From Linanthus parryae (Eukaryota; Streptophyta; Magnoliopsida; Ericales; Polemoniaceae): a DNA stretch of 64,000 nucleotides. Below, piece after piece: positions 1-11,509 of this stretch (position 1 is the stretch's first letter; every line of letters begins with the position of its first letter). The DNA lies in the NCBI GenBank assembly GCA_023055425.1, contig JALGPY010000010.1, positions 17,705,363-17,769,362 on the forward strand. The letters are read 5' to 3'. A model generated the notes under the pieces. The model had not been told where the DNA came from, ran no database searches, and saw nothing but the letters and a program-made list of their open reading frames with translations. The translations under genes and the position numbers were made by a program.

Positions 1-796
1 TCTCATAGTGGCAATGGTTTTGTGATCCTTCTTCTTGAAGTAACTACATTCTCAAGATGCAGAGTGCATGTTTTAGTGTCGACTAACGTCACGCTGTAAC
101 AAGGTGACTATAAATTAGATAATTGAACATGCTATGAAACATGCTGAGATATGTAAGTGATATAGATAGGATTTGTCCCTCCTACATAATAGGACTAAAT
201 ATTCACGGTCACTCGATGAGTGAGACTTAGAGAAATGGATGGCCATGCTCAAGTGGATCGATATGAGATATTGAAGTCATTTGTTTTTCTAAGTCTACTC
301 AGAGAATCGAGAAACTATAGATTGGATATACGAGTGTGACATTCCATTCCTTGTGTCCAATTTGGATAGATGTGACAAAGAAATTATACAACACGGTAAC
401 ATTGGTCATATAGGTTAATCAGATCACTGATCTTCCTATTACTTGGGTAGCATTGATGTACTACTTTATAACGCTCAATGTTTGTAATTGTTACTGCCAA
501 CGTAATTAGGAACCTAGTGGGTAACACACATAGAATAGATCTAATTGGAATTAGTTGCTCATTAGTTGGACTTAAGAGAAACGATGAATGTTGGACTAAA
601 GTGTAAACTATGCTCATTAGTTGGACTAAAAAGCAATTGTGGACTAGAATGCAAACGATCCAAACTGTTGGGTTAAAGGGCAAGGATGAATTCTCTAGCC
701 TATAAATAGGATTTTTAGGCTATAAAATTCAGTGTAGATTCATTCCACACATACATACATTGATAAGAGAGAAAGATAGACCAAAGAGTGAAACAT
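1..796 (+). repeat. Partial copia LTR, related to the LTRs of element E
   Basis: This stretch aligns by eye with the middle of the LTR at 4446-5949. Shared landmarks are the 'ccctcc-acataa' block, the 'cactcga' block, 'gagaaactat-gattggatatacgagtgtgac' and the repeated 'ttagttggacta' segment near 540-640. The copy is clearly more diverged from 4446-5949 than the latter is from 10981-11509. It runs off the left window edge and ends abruptly near 796, where the minus-strand gypsy protease resumes. No gene is seen in it. The family start (TGTTGGAAATATGCCC in the complete copy) is not in the window. Being a copia LTR piece is seen by comparison; the exact right boundary is approximate. Confidence 0.7.
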
Positions 797-1340
797 CGTG
801 ACCCTCCTTGATGTCCACAATCACAAAGTCAGCTAGAAAGACAAATGCACCCACTTTGATAAGTAAGTTCTCAATCACCTCCTTCTCAGTCACAATAGAA
901 TTATCTGCCAGTTGCAGACCCATTTTGACCGGTGTTGGCACACCAATGCCTAGTCTTTGAAACAAGGACAATGGCATGAGATTTTTGCTAGCACCTAAAT
1001 CCCAGAGCTCGTGTGTATGAATAACACCCCCAAGAATGCGGCCTAAGATATCACTGCCTGGATCGCTCACCTTGTAAATATCTCGTTGTATCACTGCGCT
1101 ACACGTCTCCGTCAGCTTTACCTTGGCATAGGGGTCTAGGCTCTTCTTCCCTATAGATTGTCCTTCAGAAACTTCTTATACGTGGGCATTTGAGCTAGAG
1201 ATTCCAAAAGGGGATGTTGATGTGAAGATGTCTGAATATTTCCATGAATCTCCCATAGTGCTCATCATCATTCCTCTTCAGTTCCATCGGGTATGATACG
1301 TGTGGCTCACAATCAGCCGGATTTATATTTTTCTTTGACT
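797..1340 (-). pseudogene. Element B retropepsin (protease) remnant
   Basis: Read on the minus strand, 1340 to about 1140 gives a typical Athila gag-pro linker (HINIPF motif after a basic stretch). 1094-797 gives the aspartic protease: active site DLGAS followed by KNLMPLSLFQRLGIG, then LQLADNSI and a hydrophobic FLADFVIVDIKEG. In the family this enzyme cuts the Gag-Pol polyprotein. The reading frame is broken between the linker and the protease. The usual C-terminal ILGRPFL motif is missing because the copia LTR piece at 1-796 cuts in. It lies downstream of the element B gag pieces, as expected for gag-pro-pol order. It is non-functional. Confidence 0.75.
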
Positions 1341-1375
1341 TTTCTTTCTTCTCAATTGTGTTCTTCGATTGTGGA

Positions 1376-4000
1376 TGATAACTCCTTCATAAGATTTCTC
1401 CTATGTACATTTTATACTGTCTTTTGTGTGCGTGTCGGTGCAAAGTAATGAGATTAGAGTTAGTATGAGAAGAAAATGCATTTTTAGATGTTTTTGAGCT
1501 TTAAAGTGCAATCCGGGCGTTTCTAACATGATTTTACGTATGATTTGGATATTTTATCACATTTGATCTTTCTTGTAGTGTTCTTGTTATGATTGACGTG
1601 AAATATGCATGCGAGGATCAAGTGGAGAGAAGAAATGAGCTTCGTAATAGAAGGAAAAGATGAATTTGGCGCGTTTTGGATGTTTTCGCAAAAATCGGGC
1701 AATAATTGAGAAAAATGAGAAAATGGTCTGGAAACGGGAATTTCTCTACGTGGATGAAGTCTACTTCGCAAAAAGGAATCCAAAGATATAAAAATCACAT
1801 TTATCAGAGCTCGGGATTAAAATCCGGGTCCTTATTTTCTTTTCAAAACAGCTTAGTTAATTTCAGGATATTTGGAGGATTTTGAGGTTGTATGACCTAG
1901 TGAAAAAGCAAATAAGACCCGAACCTTGTCCTTAAACCTGCACTCCCAACCTGAAATTTACTTATAGACCAGCAGTCAAAACCACCATTTTCACCTCTTA
2001 GACCATCTAACTAAAACTTCACTCCAAAACAGAAATCCACCTTCACAAGCAGCCAACACCAACAAATAATCTTTCCTAGCCACAACCTACAAAACAACCC
2101 AGTACCAATACCAACTCACCACCAATTACATCAACAATCACCCAGCCTACACTACCAGTACAAACAAACCTGAAATTCCCACCTAAGCACCTCATGCAAC
2201 CACCTGACTTCACCTAAACCCAGCAGCCAACTTTAGCCTCCAACAAGACCACCATTCTCCACATCCTAAACAACCATTTCCTACCTACCTGCAGATCTGC
2301 AAATAACTACCGGCAATCCCCTAACTCCATTCACCACCTGCACCTATAGCATAACAACCATCACAAACCAGTTGCAGCAGTTGCACATTAAAACCAGTAC
2401 ACTCTTAAATCAAATTCACTAAGCAACTTGCCAACTCCACCTTGCACCTACTGCCACAATCAACTAACCCCATTGCCAAATACTCAAACATAAAGCGCAG
2501 CCTAAACCCAGTTCATCAAACTACCTCCTGACTTCACTACTAAACAGACAACACCATCACAAACCCTCCATAACCGCAAACCTCATTTCACCATTACCTG
2601 CCACCCAAATCCACCATTTAGACCACCTGAACCAAACAACTCCCGGTAACCTCCACATCCGCTGAAAACCAGCACCTAATCTAACCCAAAACCCCGATCC
2701 AAGAACGACCAATTAGACATGGCCGCAAGATACCCTTCAACCATCCACCGGTGCTCTTTACTTGAGCCTCCATGAACTTATCAAAAACAACATAAGACAA
2801 TTAAGGAGAAGGAGGAGAGAATAGCGCAAGAGGGAGAAGCCAAGCATCTACGAATTTCAAGGAAACAAAAATCAGAAAGAATAGAGGTTCCACGACCTCA
2901 TTCAGAGGTCGCACGATGTCACTACAGGAAGACAGTAATCAAAATATTTTGGACCAGGTCCTGTAGGACCTGAGCAGAGGTTGTACAACGTGTCCTATGA
3001 AAATCCTTGAGGTCGCACGACCTCAATTTGAGGTCCTACGACTTGGACTGGGCAACAGCGAGTCAGAAACACATGGCGCTCGATTGTAATGAAGTCTAAA
3101 CTGTTAGGAAATGTATAAAAAGGGCCTAGGACGTGATTTACAGTTAACACATTAGAGACAATACGAGAAGCATTCTTGGAGCCTTGAAGCATCTTCAAAG
3201 CTAAGGATTGCATCGTTTGGATCATTTTTATCTCTTCTTCTACATTATTCTTCTTTTTATTCATGGGAAACATTGTTATCGTGTTAAGAAATATGAGTAG
3301 CTAAGTTTTCTCTAACGGGATCCTCTTTAGGCAGCTAGGGTTTGCTACGGATTTCACGTTTTGAGGTTATAACTCACGTTTGGCTTAATTGACGCGGTTT
3401 TCTCTTGTTATGAATGATTTATGTTCGTAACTCTATATCTCATGTGTTTGATGTCACATTAGAGTTGATTTCAATTAATGTTTATGCGGTAACTCCATGA
3501 ATATTAGTCGGTCAATTGAATCATTCACCTAGTTTTATCATTATTTGATAACTCGGTAGCGTTAAATAGGATCATAGAGTAGAACGATAACCTTAATGCT
3601 CGTCTAGGATTAATAAAAACTTGGTAACTCTGTTTGAATTGAAATTAGGCGTAAACTACTTTTTTGGTAACTTGACAAATCACAATTGCTCGATTGGCAA
3701 GAGAACCATATCAGTGTTTCGTAAATCAAAATATGCGTCCATATTAACCCTAGTGGTCCAAAGGAGGAATCCCAGTATTTATCTCCATATCGTATCTTAA
3801 ACCATCTTTCACGTTGCTTTAATGGTGAAATCAATAGTCTAGGCAGTTGTTTAAATTCGTAGTTTAGCAGAATCCACATAAATATTTGCCAACAAAAGGT
3901 TAATGATTATAATTAATTTACGAAAAGTCACTTGGGATTTGAAAACCCTATCTTATCATATATTTACTGTAATGAAAACGATACACTTTTGGTTAGAACA
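1376..4000 (+). repeat. Athila B-family LTR, plus orientation (apparent solo LTR)
   Basis: Begins TGATAACTCC and ends GGTTAGAACA. Over its length it matches the reverse complement of the LTR of element B: the 'ccgggcgtttct' block near 1514, a C/A-rich G-poor domain at about 1900-2750, inverted-repeat modules at 2885-2919 and 3010-3045, a TATA-like tataaaaagg at 3115, and a tail near 3760-4000 matching 12444-12700 reversed. It sits between the gag and protease of element B but in opposite orientation. No internal region follows it on the plus strand, so it looks like a solo LTR. Flanking pentamers (gtgga left, tttca right) do not match, so a clean insertion is not proved. Confidence 0.65.
3113..3122 (+). 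promoter_or_regulatory. Probable TATA box of the B-family LTR
   Basis: The string gtataaaaag lies about 70 bases downstream of the last inverted-repeat module and about 890 bases before the LTR end. The minus-strand LTR has a matching 'cctataaaaatcc' at about 13114-13126, also just downstream of its inverted-repeat module. The conserved placement supports a core promoter; use in vivo is inference. Confidence 0.5.
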
Positions 4001-4445
4001 TTTCAGGGGACTCACGGAGGTTTTGGGCACCTCTTCACCCAATTCTTTATCCTTCGGGGCCTCCGCTCGCGCATGGCTACAATATGGGGGATCTTGAGTT
4101 GTAACGCCACTACGAGTAGGGATGGCCTTCTGATGCTCAGTGGGAGTGATAGTATTAGCACGAAGCATGCCAGGTGGTATGGTGGTGTTCTGATTTGCAA
4201 TCTTACCAAGTTGTGTCTCATGGCTTCGTAAAACAACATCCGTAGCGACTGACTTACTCTCCAACCGATCAAACTTCTCATAAATCTTAGTTAAAAGGCC
4301 ATACATGTCTGGATTCAGATGTCGCTTCTGTGAAGCTTGTTGTTCAGCAGAATATGGAGGGTTAGACGGTTGAGCATACCGTTTATAGTTAGGCTGACTG
4401 CGGTTGTTGGACTGATACGAATTCCCCCACACTTGTTGTTGTCTA
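4001..4445 (-). pseudogene. Element B gag, C-terminal half
   Basis: The minus strand reads from 4445 as a Q/N-rich stretch (GNSYQSNNRSQPNY), then a coiled segment (LLTKIYEKFDRLES, LRSHETQLGKIANQ), then the 'IPTRSG..TQDPPY' block. This order is typical of the Athila gag C-terminus, where 'LRSLETQIGQLA..N' precedes the spacer before the protease. It is separated from its N-terminal half (11510-12308) by copia E. At its left end it runs into the plus-strand LTR, where the readable frame becomes LTR sequence. It cannot make a working protein in this state. Confidence 0.75.
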
Positions 4446-5949
4446 TGTTGGAAATATGCCCTAGAGGAAATCTATTTATTGTGACATTTATGGATTTACG
4501 ATTCGTTATGTTACCAATATAGAGATATGTTAACATGAATGAAGTCCTTAGAATATATGTGCTATATTCTTAAATATCCCTATTCAATTATATTGATTAA
4601 TAGGAAATTAAACTATAGACTAGTATGGGGTTGGATTTATATGGAGATATCACTATCCAACACATGGTTATGCATTAGTGTACTGGCATACTGGATTGAC
4701 CCATCTCCGAGAAGGCTACATACTAGTTATGTAAAGTCACAAGCGCTTCTCGCGGTGACAACGGTATTGTCATCCTTAGACATGAAGCCACTAGATCATC
4801 TAGTTGTGGACTATTATTTTTTGATAGCGTCAAACGCTACACCGTGACTGGGTAGCCATAAAGGCGCGTATCGGACACAATATGAAGCAGGGTTAGAGAT
4901 CGTAGTGATGAAGATAGAATTTTTCCCTCCCACATAACGGGAGCAAATATCTGCGGCCACTCGAGGGATAGTGCTTATAGAATGTCTGGCCAGACTCAGA
5001 TAAATCGATATAGGATATTGATGTTTTCTCCACGAATAAGGCTATTCCTAGGATCGAGAAACTATGGATTGGATATACGAGTGTGACTTGTATGTCTCGT
5101 GTCCAATCCGGATATAGAGACAAAGGGATGAGACAATACTTGCACAAGGTTTGTCGGATGACTATTTCTATTAGTTAGGTGGAATGGATGTGTTGCTAGA
5201 CAGCGCTCCATGTTAGTAAATAGTTACTACCAACTAATTAGAAACCTATGGGGTCACATGCCATTTGGATTGAACTAGACTTGGGAATTAGTTCATACGA
5301 TTAATTAATTAATTAGAATGATCAATAAGCAACCACTTGCAAACTTAGTAGGACTAATTTGCAAGGTGGACGAATCCATGTATAGACATAATTAGGATTT
5401 GCCAAAGTGGACTAATTCATGTAGAGACATGATTAGGACTGGTTTGCAAAGGGGATTAATCCTTACATGAGTAGGATTAGGAGTGGGGTTCTTTATGTAG
5501 TAGGACAAGGAGTTGTTGGACTATATAAAGAACACTCCAAGCTTATTTTCTCTAAAAGAATACTACATACTTTCAGTATCAAAGAATAAAGAAATGATAG
5601 AGAGCATGACACAAGGAGGTCGAACCGACCCCCTTGGTCTGTCCCCCTACCCGTCGGCCAAAGAGAGGAGGCTGAACCTCCTCTTTGGTCTCCGTTGCAT
5701 GATTTATTCTTCCTCTTCCATCGTTCCTAGATAGAACAAGGAGTTGGAGGATCAAGATCTCAATCCTAGGTGTGGATCAACCGTAGAGTTGTGACACTAT
5801 TCGCGTTCCAAGTCATCACAGGAGACCTACAAGGTACTTGTTATGAATCATTCACTATCGTAATGAATTCTCTTCCTGTGATCTTTGGAGGGTCTTGATC
5901 GGATAAATTATTATTTATTCCGATGCATATCCATGATCAAAACCCTACA
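4446..5949 (+). repeat. 5' LTR of copia element E
   Basis: Starts TGTTGGAAAT and ends CCCTACA, directly before the primer site, so both TG and CA ends are visible (1504 bases). The first 500 bases match 10981-11509 closely. Near 5618-5690 it holds strong GC-rich inverted repeats (arms CCAAAGAG and CTCTTTGG around a purine-rich loop) in what would be the transcribed R/U5 part. Internal short direct repeats of 'ttagtaggactaatttgcaa' type occur at about 5340-5480. Confidence 0.85.
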
Positions 5950-5950
5950 G

Positions 5951-5963
5951 TTGTATCAAAGCC
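5951..5963 (+). other. Primer-binding site of element E (initiator tRNA-Met type)
   Basis: TTGTATCAAAGCC begins two bases after the LTR end. It differs at two positions from TGGTATCAGAGCC, the standard copia primer site complementary to the initiator tRNA-Met 3' end. Both changes are transitions or simple substitutions expected of decay. Confidence 0.75.
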
Positions 5964-8737
5964 ACATGTCGTAGAGCATAACGTAGTTTATGTGTTGCAG
6001 TTTTGTTGTTTTTCCCCATAATGATGATTATTGCGTTAAAACGACAAAGTAAGCATATTATATGCATGTTGAATGTGATTCAACCAAACAAGATCTAAAT
6101 TTTATATGGGATGTATGAATTAGTGAGTTTGAGAAATTTTAGGATCTTGAATCTAGGGTTTGGGCACAAATTTGAATGGAGTTTCAATTTGGAAAGGTTT
6201 TGGACTTGGGGAACAAAGAAGAAGTTGTTTTGGAAACAACTTCTAAGAGCTTCGGCCCCGAAAGGGGACCGCCCCTCCTTCCTTGCCGCAGAAGCCACCT
6301 AGGTTCGGCCTAGGCGGTTCGGCTGACCCTACGGGTTGGGCCGACTGGCCTAGGCTCGACTCAGGCGACTCCAAGGGGTTCGGCCACCTAGTTGGTTGCG
6401 CGTCTTGGACCGTTTTAACCCTAGTAATCCTAAAATCAATTAAAATTGACTAAGCGCGTTAAAAATTGGTTTTAACTGTTTATGTGCAATTTGTATGGTG
6501 ATTGGATATGTCCTTAGACGTGGTTTGTTGTGAATGTTTAATTTTTGTTGTTTGTTTGCGGCCTGCGAGCTGATTAGTTGGTGTAATAATTAATTATGGT
6601 TTACGGCCTGCGAGCCGGTATATTTTTTCTCAACTTGTGATATTTATTTATTTAGTTTAGTTGCTAGCTAGTGCTAAATAGAATAGGTAGCCAAGCAATA
6701 AGAAAAGAAGCCCAAACAATTAAAGGAGCCACAACTTGGAGCATGGAGCATTCCACAAGGCGATGGGGGATGGACCAAAAGATGGAGGTACATGGAGATG
6801 CGCTTGCTACTTTAGGGTTTATTGATATTCTCATTGGCTTGGAATATCTTAGTCTAGGAGGCCATATCATATCACGTTAATTTCTATTTTTGTGGATGTT
6901 TACTTTATTCTCTTATTATTGTTGTTGGTGTATGGATGATGCAAGGAATTTGATAATAACACAATTAAACAAACCGGATCTTTTATTTGGATTTTTGCCC
7001 AAACTCAAATAAGTAGATCAGTTAATATAGATCAACAAAATAATTTAAATTGACAGAAAATCTCTCAAAAGTAAAATATTACGTTTTGCCTTCTCGTGAC
7101 TTAAACACTCATCACAAAATCGATTAATCAATTTCGTTCGTGCCAAAGCAGGGCGACTTGATTCATCATTATGTGGTGCGATGGCACATGTAATGCGCAA
7201 TTGTTGGAGTAAGAGGTTGGACGTAACTAGGTTATCTTAATAAGGATGAAAAGAAACCTAGAGGCACTCAATTGGGATTATCTATGGGATAGATAAATAA
7301 GAAGTTATTTGCCCAATTGAACCAGGAGTTGCATTGGATAAAATTGGAATTGCTCCTACCTAAATAACCAACTTTTGGATGATTTGCCAAAGCAAGCTCA
7401 AAAGAAAGTGAGATATGGATCTTGGCCCACTAGAAAATATAATGATATTTTCCGCATTAATATCTTGAGGGATATTAATCCGTATAAAATAGTGGGACCT
7501 ATGTTTGACAATTAAGTCCTTGTCGAATATAGTTATACGTCACAATACTTTGCATAATCCTATTGTGTTGAATACCCATGGCATGTACAAACAAAACACG
7601 ACTTCATGTCCATAAGATGGACAAGCTTTCTGGAATCTATATTCTAGACTGGTATAAAATTGAGAATTGTTCTCAAATAAAATAAAAATTGGTGTACATC
7701 GTAGAACATAAAGTTCTCTTACCACCTACTACCAAAATACACTAAAACCTAATGGAAGAAACATCAAAGAATGGTTCTTTACATGTCACTTACCTCGTGT
7801 TAGCTGCCACAAACTCTGAGCTTTGGGAGCAAGATGAGAAACGTGGAGGTGTATGATATGATCATACATTAAAAGAAGCTCTTTCAAAGAGCGAGCTAGA
7901 CATGAAAGGTTTAAAGTTTTTCTCCACGTTACGTTCTCTTGCTTAGCACTCGTCATGATCAAGATTAATCAAGCTCGTGCATGCCAAAGCAGGGCGACTT
8001 GATTCATCAAGATATGACGGGACGACACTAGCTAGTAATGTGTGACTGCTGAAGCAAAAGGTAAAATGCAACTAAGCAATTTCAATAGGATTGGAAGCTT
8101 AGATGTTTGGAGTTGTCTATGAGATAGATAAAGAATAAACATTTATTCACCCAAAGTGGACCAAGAATTGCATTTGATGCAATTATAGTTTTGTTCAAAG
8201 GCAGTTTACTCAATGAGATTGAGAAACGCTGAACAAGACAATAACTAAGGCTAAGGCAAAATTTGTTAATAGTTAGCAGCATGGGTGAGGGCAAAAAGGT
8301 TTTGCGCTGACCCCATTGGTATAAAGCAAGCTTGTTGCTAAAATCAAGTTGCCTTAAAGTCCCATTGGTGGTGTAGAGGAAGAAAGACTGCCGAAGGTAC
8401 CGGGAAGGAAATAATAAAGGAATTATGAGTTCCACTTTAGGGATTTTGTTATAGAAATCAATGAGTCTATCTCATCATCATAAGTATATGATACTAGATG
8501 AGGATCTCACGTTTATAGAAATGTGGATGATCTCAAGAGATGTAGACAATTGAATAAGGAAGAAATAAACCTACACATGGGGCAATAAAGCAAAGGATTG
8601 TTGAATTAGTCGTAGGGAATTATTTCTACCTTTTTGGAATTATTGATGAATTATACAAATACGATTATGTCACTGCTTTAAGTAGGGACATTATCACAGT
8701 TTCTTGTTTTGACAAGAAATGTATTTTATTAAAATAA
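5964..8737 (+). pseudogene. Element E leader and gag region, unreadable
   Basis: In copia elements this interval should encode Gag and protease, but no frame longer than about 70 codons gives a recognisable Gag. A GC-rich block with repeated 'ggttcggc' words lies at 6250-6375. Two copies of a roughly 250-base segment sit at about 7100-7350 and 7940-8200, sharing an exact 28-base stretch (7141-7168 and 7982-8009). The duplication and stops show strong rearrangement. No independent gene is seen. Confidence 0.5.
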
Positions 8738-8965
8738 TTGACAAATGTTGTTCCATTTATTTTGATAAAATGCATTATTGTAATTCACTTTTGTCTAAGT
8801 GGATTATATATCCTTGATCATGATAATTTCATCTATAACATTAATACCAAGAGATTTGCATATAATGATATGAACCATACTTATCTTTGGCATTGTTTTT
8901 TAGGCAACATAAATAAGAGATACATATCTAGACTCCATAAGGATGGATTTCTCGACTCATCTTGA
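8738..8965 (+). pseudogene. Element E GAG-pre-integrase domain remnant
   Basis: The frame reads YILDHDNFIYNINTKR followed by TYLWHCFLGNINKRYISRLHKDGFLDS. This is the copia GAG-pre-integrase domain, normally 'LWH.RLGHI....I..L...G', which contributes the HHCC zinc-binding part at the integrase N-terminus. The frame stops after 75 codons, then integrase text continues in other frames. It fixes the element as copia and its strand as plus. Confidence 0.8.
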
Positions 8966-9420
8966 TTATTGAATCATATGAGACATGTAAGACTTATTTA
9001 TTAGGCAAGATATGATCTTTGGGAAACATACGTGTTGATGTATGTAGGCCGCTAAGCACAAATGCTAAAGGTGGTTTTTCAGTACTTCGTCATATTTACT
9101 GATGGGATCAGAGAAATATGGATTTGTGTATCTTATGAAGAAACAAATCAGAATCCTTTGAATTGTTCAAGGAATTAAAGAATGAAGTAAAGACCTGCTT
9201 GGCAAAAGTATTAGGGCTCTACGATTGGATCGTAGAGGAGAGTACTTGAACCAAGAGTTTGACAAGCATCTATAGGAGTGCTGGATATGATCCAAACTCG
9301 CTCTACCTAGCACGCCACATGGGTATGGTGTGTCTAAGATAAGATTTCGGACCTTGATGGACACGGTTCGGTCCATGATGTGTCAAACAATAACTTCCGG
9401 TTTACTTTTAGGGGCCATGT
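8966..9420 (+). pseudogene. Element E integrase core remnant
   Basis: Three-frame reading gives the copia integrase pattern with shifts. There is a cysteine-containing 'CKTYLLGKI' stretch, then 'RVDVCRPLSTNAKGGFSVL' (family: IHTDVCGPM), 'NKSESFELFKELKNEV', and a degraded block around 9230-9350 where the active-site DRGGEY and 'GIVPQLTPP' motifs should be. Catalytic residues of the DDE triad are not all readable. The order after GAG-pre-integrase and before RT is as expected. Confidence 0.65.
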
Positions 9421-9779
9421 TCTAATTACAAAAAATTTTGCCCTTAACCTTGTTCCATCTAAATTAATTATGAAAAACACCATATGAGATATGGACTAGG
9501 AAGTGTCCTAGTATGTCGTTCAAAAAGAATTTGGGTTATGAAGTTTATGTAAAAGGTTTACAGATAAACTTGAACATAAGTCGGATAAATGTACTTTTGA
9601 TGGAACATGAGTAGGATCACAAAGTGTTGTGGAACAACCTACTCAAGTAACATAAGGACCTTCTAGGTCAGGTGGAATATTTCAGGGAGCTAGACAAATA
9701 TGGATTTCTCTAAACCCGGTGATATATTGCTCATAAAGATGAGCCTACAACCTATGAAGAGGCCACGAGTGGGCAATAC

Positions 9780-10260
9780 TCTCATAGATGGCTTGGAGCC
9801 ATGAGATACGATATGGAATCCATGTATACCAACAAAGTATGAACTTTGGGGGAACCACCTGAAAGGGTAGGACTCATAGGGTGCAAATGGGTTATGAGGA
9901 AACCAACATGGATGGTTATATGATTACTTTTAAGGGACAATTGGTTTGAAAAGGGTTTCAGGTGAGTTCATACTATAGACTATGAAGAAAACTTTTCCCT
10001 AATTGTGATGCTTAAACCCATTAGCATCATGCTTGTACCAATCTGTCTATAGATTGAGTCAAGCTTCTCGGAGTTGGATTCTTCGAATTGATGATGAAAA
10101 CAAAGGATTTGGTTCCATCAAAAATTGAAGATCAAGCTTATGTTTACAAGAAGGTTAGTGGGAGCACAGTTATGTTTCGGTCTTTTATGTAGAGACATAC
10201 TAATCATTGGAAATGATGACCCTACTTGGCAATATTATGTAGATTGACTAGGGAATTAAT
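9780..10260 (+). pseudogene. Element E reverse transcriptase remnant
   Basis: Readable pieces are 'VGLIGCKWVMR' near 9865 (family: GCKWVFK), 'KGF' plus 'TFPLIVMLKPISIML' near 9950-10040 (family: ETFSPVAMLKSIRIMLA), and 'VYRLSQASRSWI' near 10050. In the place of the catalytic YVDD motif near 10180 the frame reads YVET, so polymerase activity is lost whatever the frame. The segment that normally holds QMDVKTAFLNG is missing. Confidence 0.65.
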
Positions 10261-10489
10261 CTTCAATGATAGACTTAGGCGGAGCAACCTATGAAGATCT
10301 ATGGAGATAAATCAAGATGGCTGTGAGGCTTAGGTCATAGTACATAAATTGACAATGGTGTTGAAATGGTTCAACATGTAAACAATATGGATTCTGCCTA
10401 TGTCACAAGGAGTTAGTCTTCTGAAGACTAATTGTACTTCCAATTAGATCGGGAAGGGGACCGTATGAATGAGATTCACGAGATATACC

Positions 10490-10760
10490 ATGTTATGTAC
10501 TAGGCCAGATGTGTCATATGGTATGACACAAAGATACCAGTCAAATCCAGGTGAGCGTCACTGGATAATTATCAAGATTATTCTTAAGTACTTGAGAAGA
10601 ACTAAAGGCTGAATTCTTGATAAATTAATGATAGAAAGAGTTCACTGTAAGGGGATACAGTGATGCGAATTTCCGATCTAACAAAGAAGATTTCAGATTA
10701 TAAGTCAATTTTTATGTTTTGCACTAGTGAGAGGGACTGTGAGCTGGAAAGGTTCCTGGC
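10490..10760 (+). pseudogene. Element E RNase H region remnant
   Basis: Three-frame reading gives 'CYVLGQMCHMV', 'QRYQSNPGERHWIIIKIILKYLRRTKG' and 'VRGYSDANFRSNKED'. These match the copia RT-RNase H junction (RYQ..PG..HW..VK.ILKYLR.TK, then YSDAD). The motif order is intact but at least three frame changes are needed. The polypurine tract and 3' LTR follow within about 220 bases. Confidence 0.7.
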
Positions 10761-10966
10761 AAGATCCAGTCACTGATTCTAACATAGAGGACTGAGTGAA
10801 TTACTGCATGAGATGCACTTACTCAGAATATTTGATCTTAATCGAATTGTTGATAGGAGAGATGTGAATATTTTCAACGTACCAACAGATGTCTCGCCCC
10901 TACGAAGTGTAAGCATGGAGGTTCGCGCTAGATCAGTAGGCATATGATGCAGGAGATTGACTCTAG

Positions 10967-10980
10967 TGCAAGTGGGAGAC
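10967..10980 (+). other. Polypurine tract of element E
   Basis: GCAAGTGGGAGAC lies immediately before the 3' LTR start at 10981. It resembles the 'AAGTGGGAGA' tract of Angela/Tork-type elements, which primes plus-strand DNA synthesis. Confidence 0.65.
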
Positions 10981-11509
10981 TGTTGGAAATATGCCCTAGA
11001 GGCAATCTATTTCTTCTGACATATATGGATTTACGATTCATTATGTTATCGATATAGAGATATGTTAACATGAATGAGGTCCTTAGAACATAAGTGTTAT
11101 CGTCTTAAATATCCCTAGTCAATTATTATTATATTAATAGGAAAATCAACTATAGACTAGTATGGGGTTGGATTGATATGGAGATATCACGATCCAACAC
11201 ATGAGTATGCATTAGTGTAGTGGCATACTGGATTGACCCATCTCCGAGAAGGCTACATACTAGTTATGTAAAGTCACAAGCGCTTCTCACAGCGAAAACG
11301 ATATTTTCATCCTTAGACTTGAAGTCATTAGATCATCTAGTTGTGGAATATTGTGTTTTGGTAGCGTCAAACGCTACACCGAGATTGGGTAGCCATAAGG
11401 CGCGTATCGGACACAATATGAAGCAAGCTTAGAGATCGTAGTGATGTAGATTGAATTTTTCCCTCCCGCATAACGGGAGAAAATATATGTGGCCACTCGA
11501 GGGATAGTG
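10981..11509 (+). repeat. Truncated 3' LTR of element E
   Basis: Matches the first 530 or so bases of the 5' LTR from TGTTGGAAAT to 'actcgagggatagtg'. It then stops and the minus-strand gag of element B resumes at about 11510. About 970 bases of LTR are missing. The loss may reflect a deletion after insertion. Confidence 0.8.

Larger units (their letters stand above)
4446..11509 (+). mobile_element. Decayed Ty1/copia element E (Angela/Tork-like)
   Basis: The 5' LTR is at 4446-5949, followed by a tRNA-iMet-type primer site. Relics of GAG-pre-integrase, integrase, RT and RNase H follow in copia order on the plus strand, then a purine-rich tract and the start of the 3' LTR at 10981. LTR starts are near-identical (TGTTGGAAATATGCCCTAGA), a start familiar from Angela/BARE-type elements. 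The 3' LTR keeps only about 530 of about 1500 bases and is cut at 11509, so no target duplication can be read. The insertion separates the two halves of element B gag. Coding parts carry many stops and shifts, so the copy is old and dead. Confidence 0.85.

Noticed and set aside
2885..3045. CRISPR-like array from the repeated GGTCGCACGACC words
   Set aside because: Spacing is irregular, units are palindromic pairs in LTRs of a plant genome, and there are no spacers or cas genes.
5618..5690. GGTCGAACCGACC and a GC-rich hairpin in the copia E LTR as a further member of the palindrome module
   Set aside because: The arms look alike but the centre is three bases, there is no paired copy or spacer, and the neighbouring 'ggttcggc' words suggest a different GC-rich repeat. 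Chance similarity is likelier.
8082..8435. 117-codon minus-strand frame
   Set aside because: It lies antisense to the decayed copia element in the duplicated region and has no recognisable domain.
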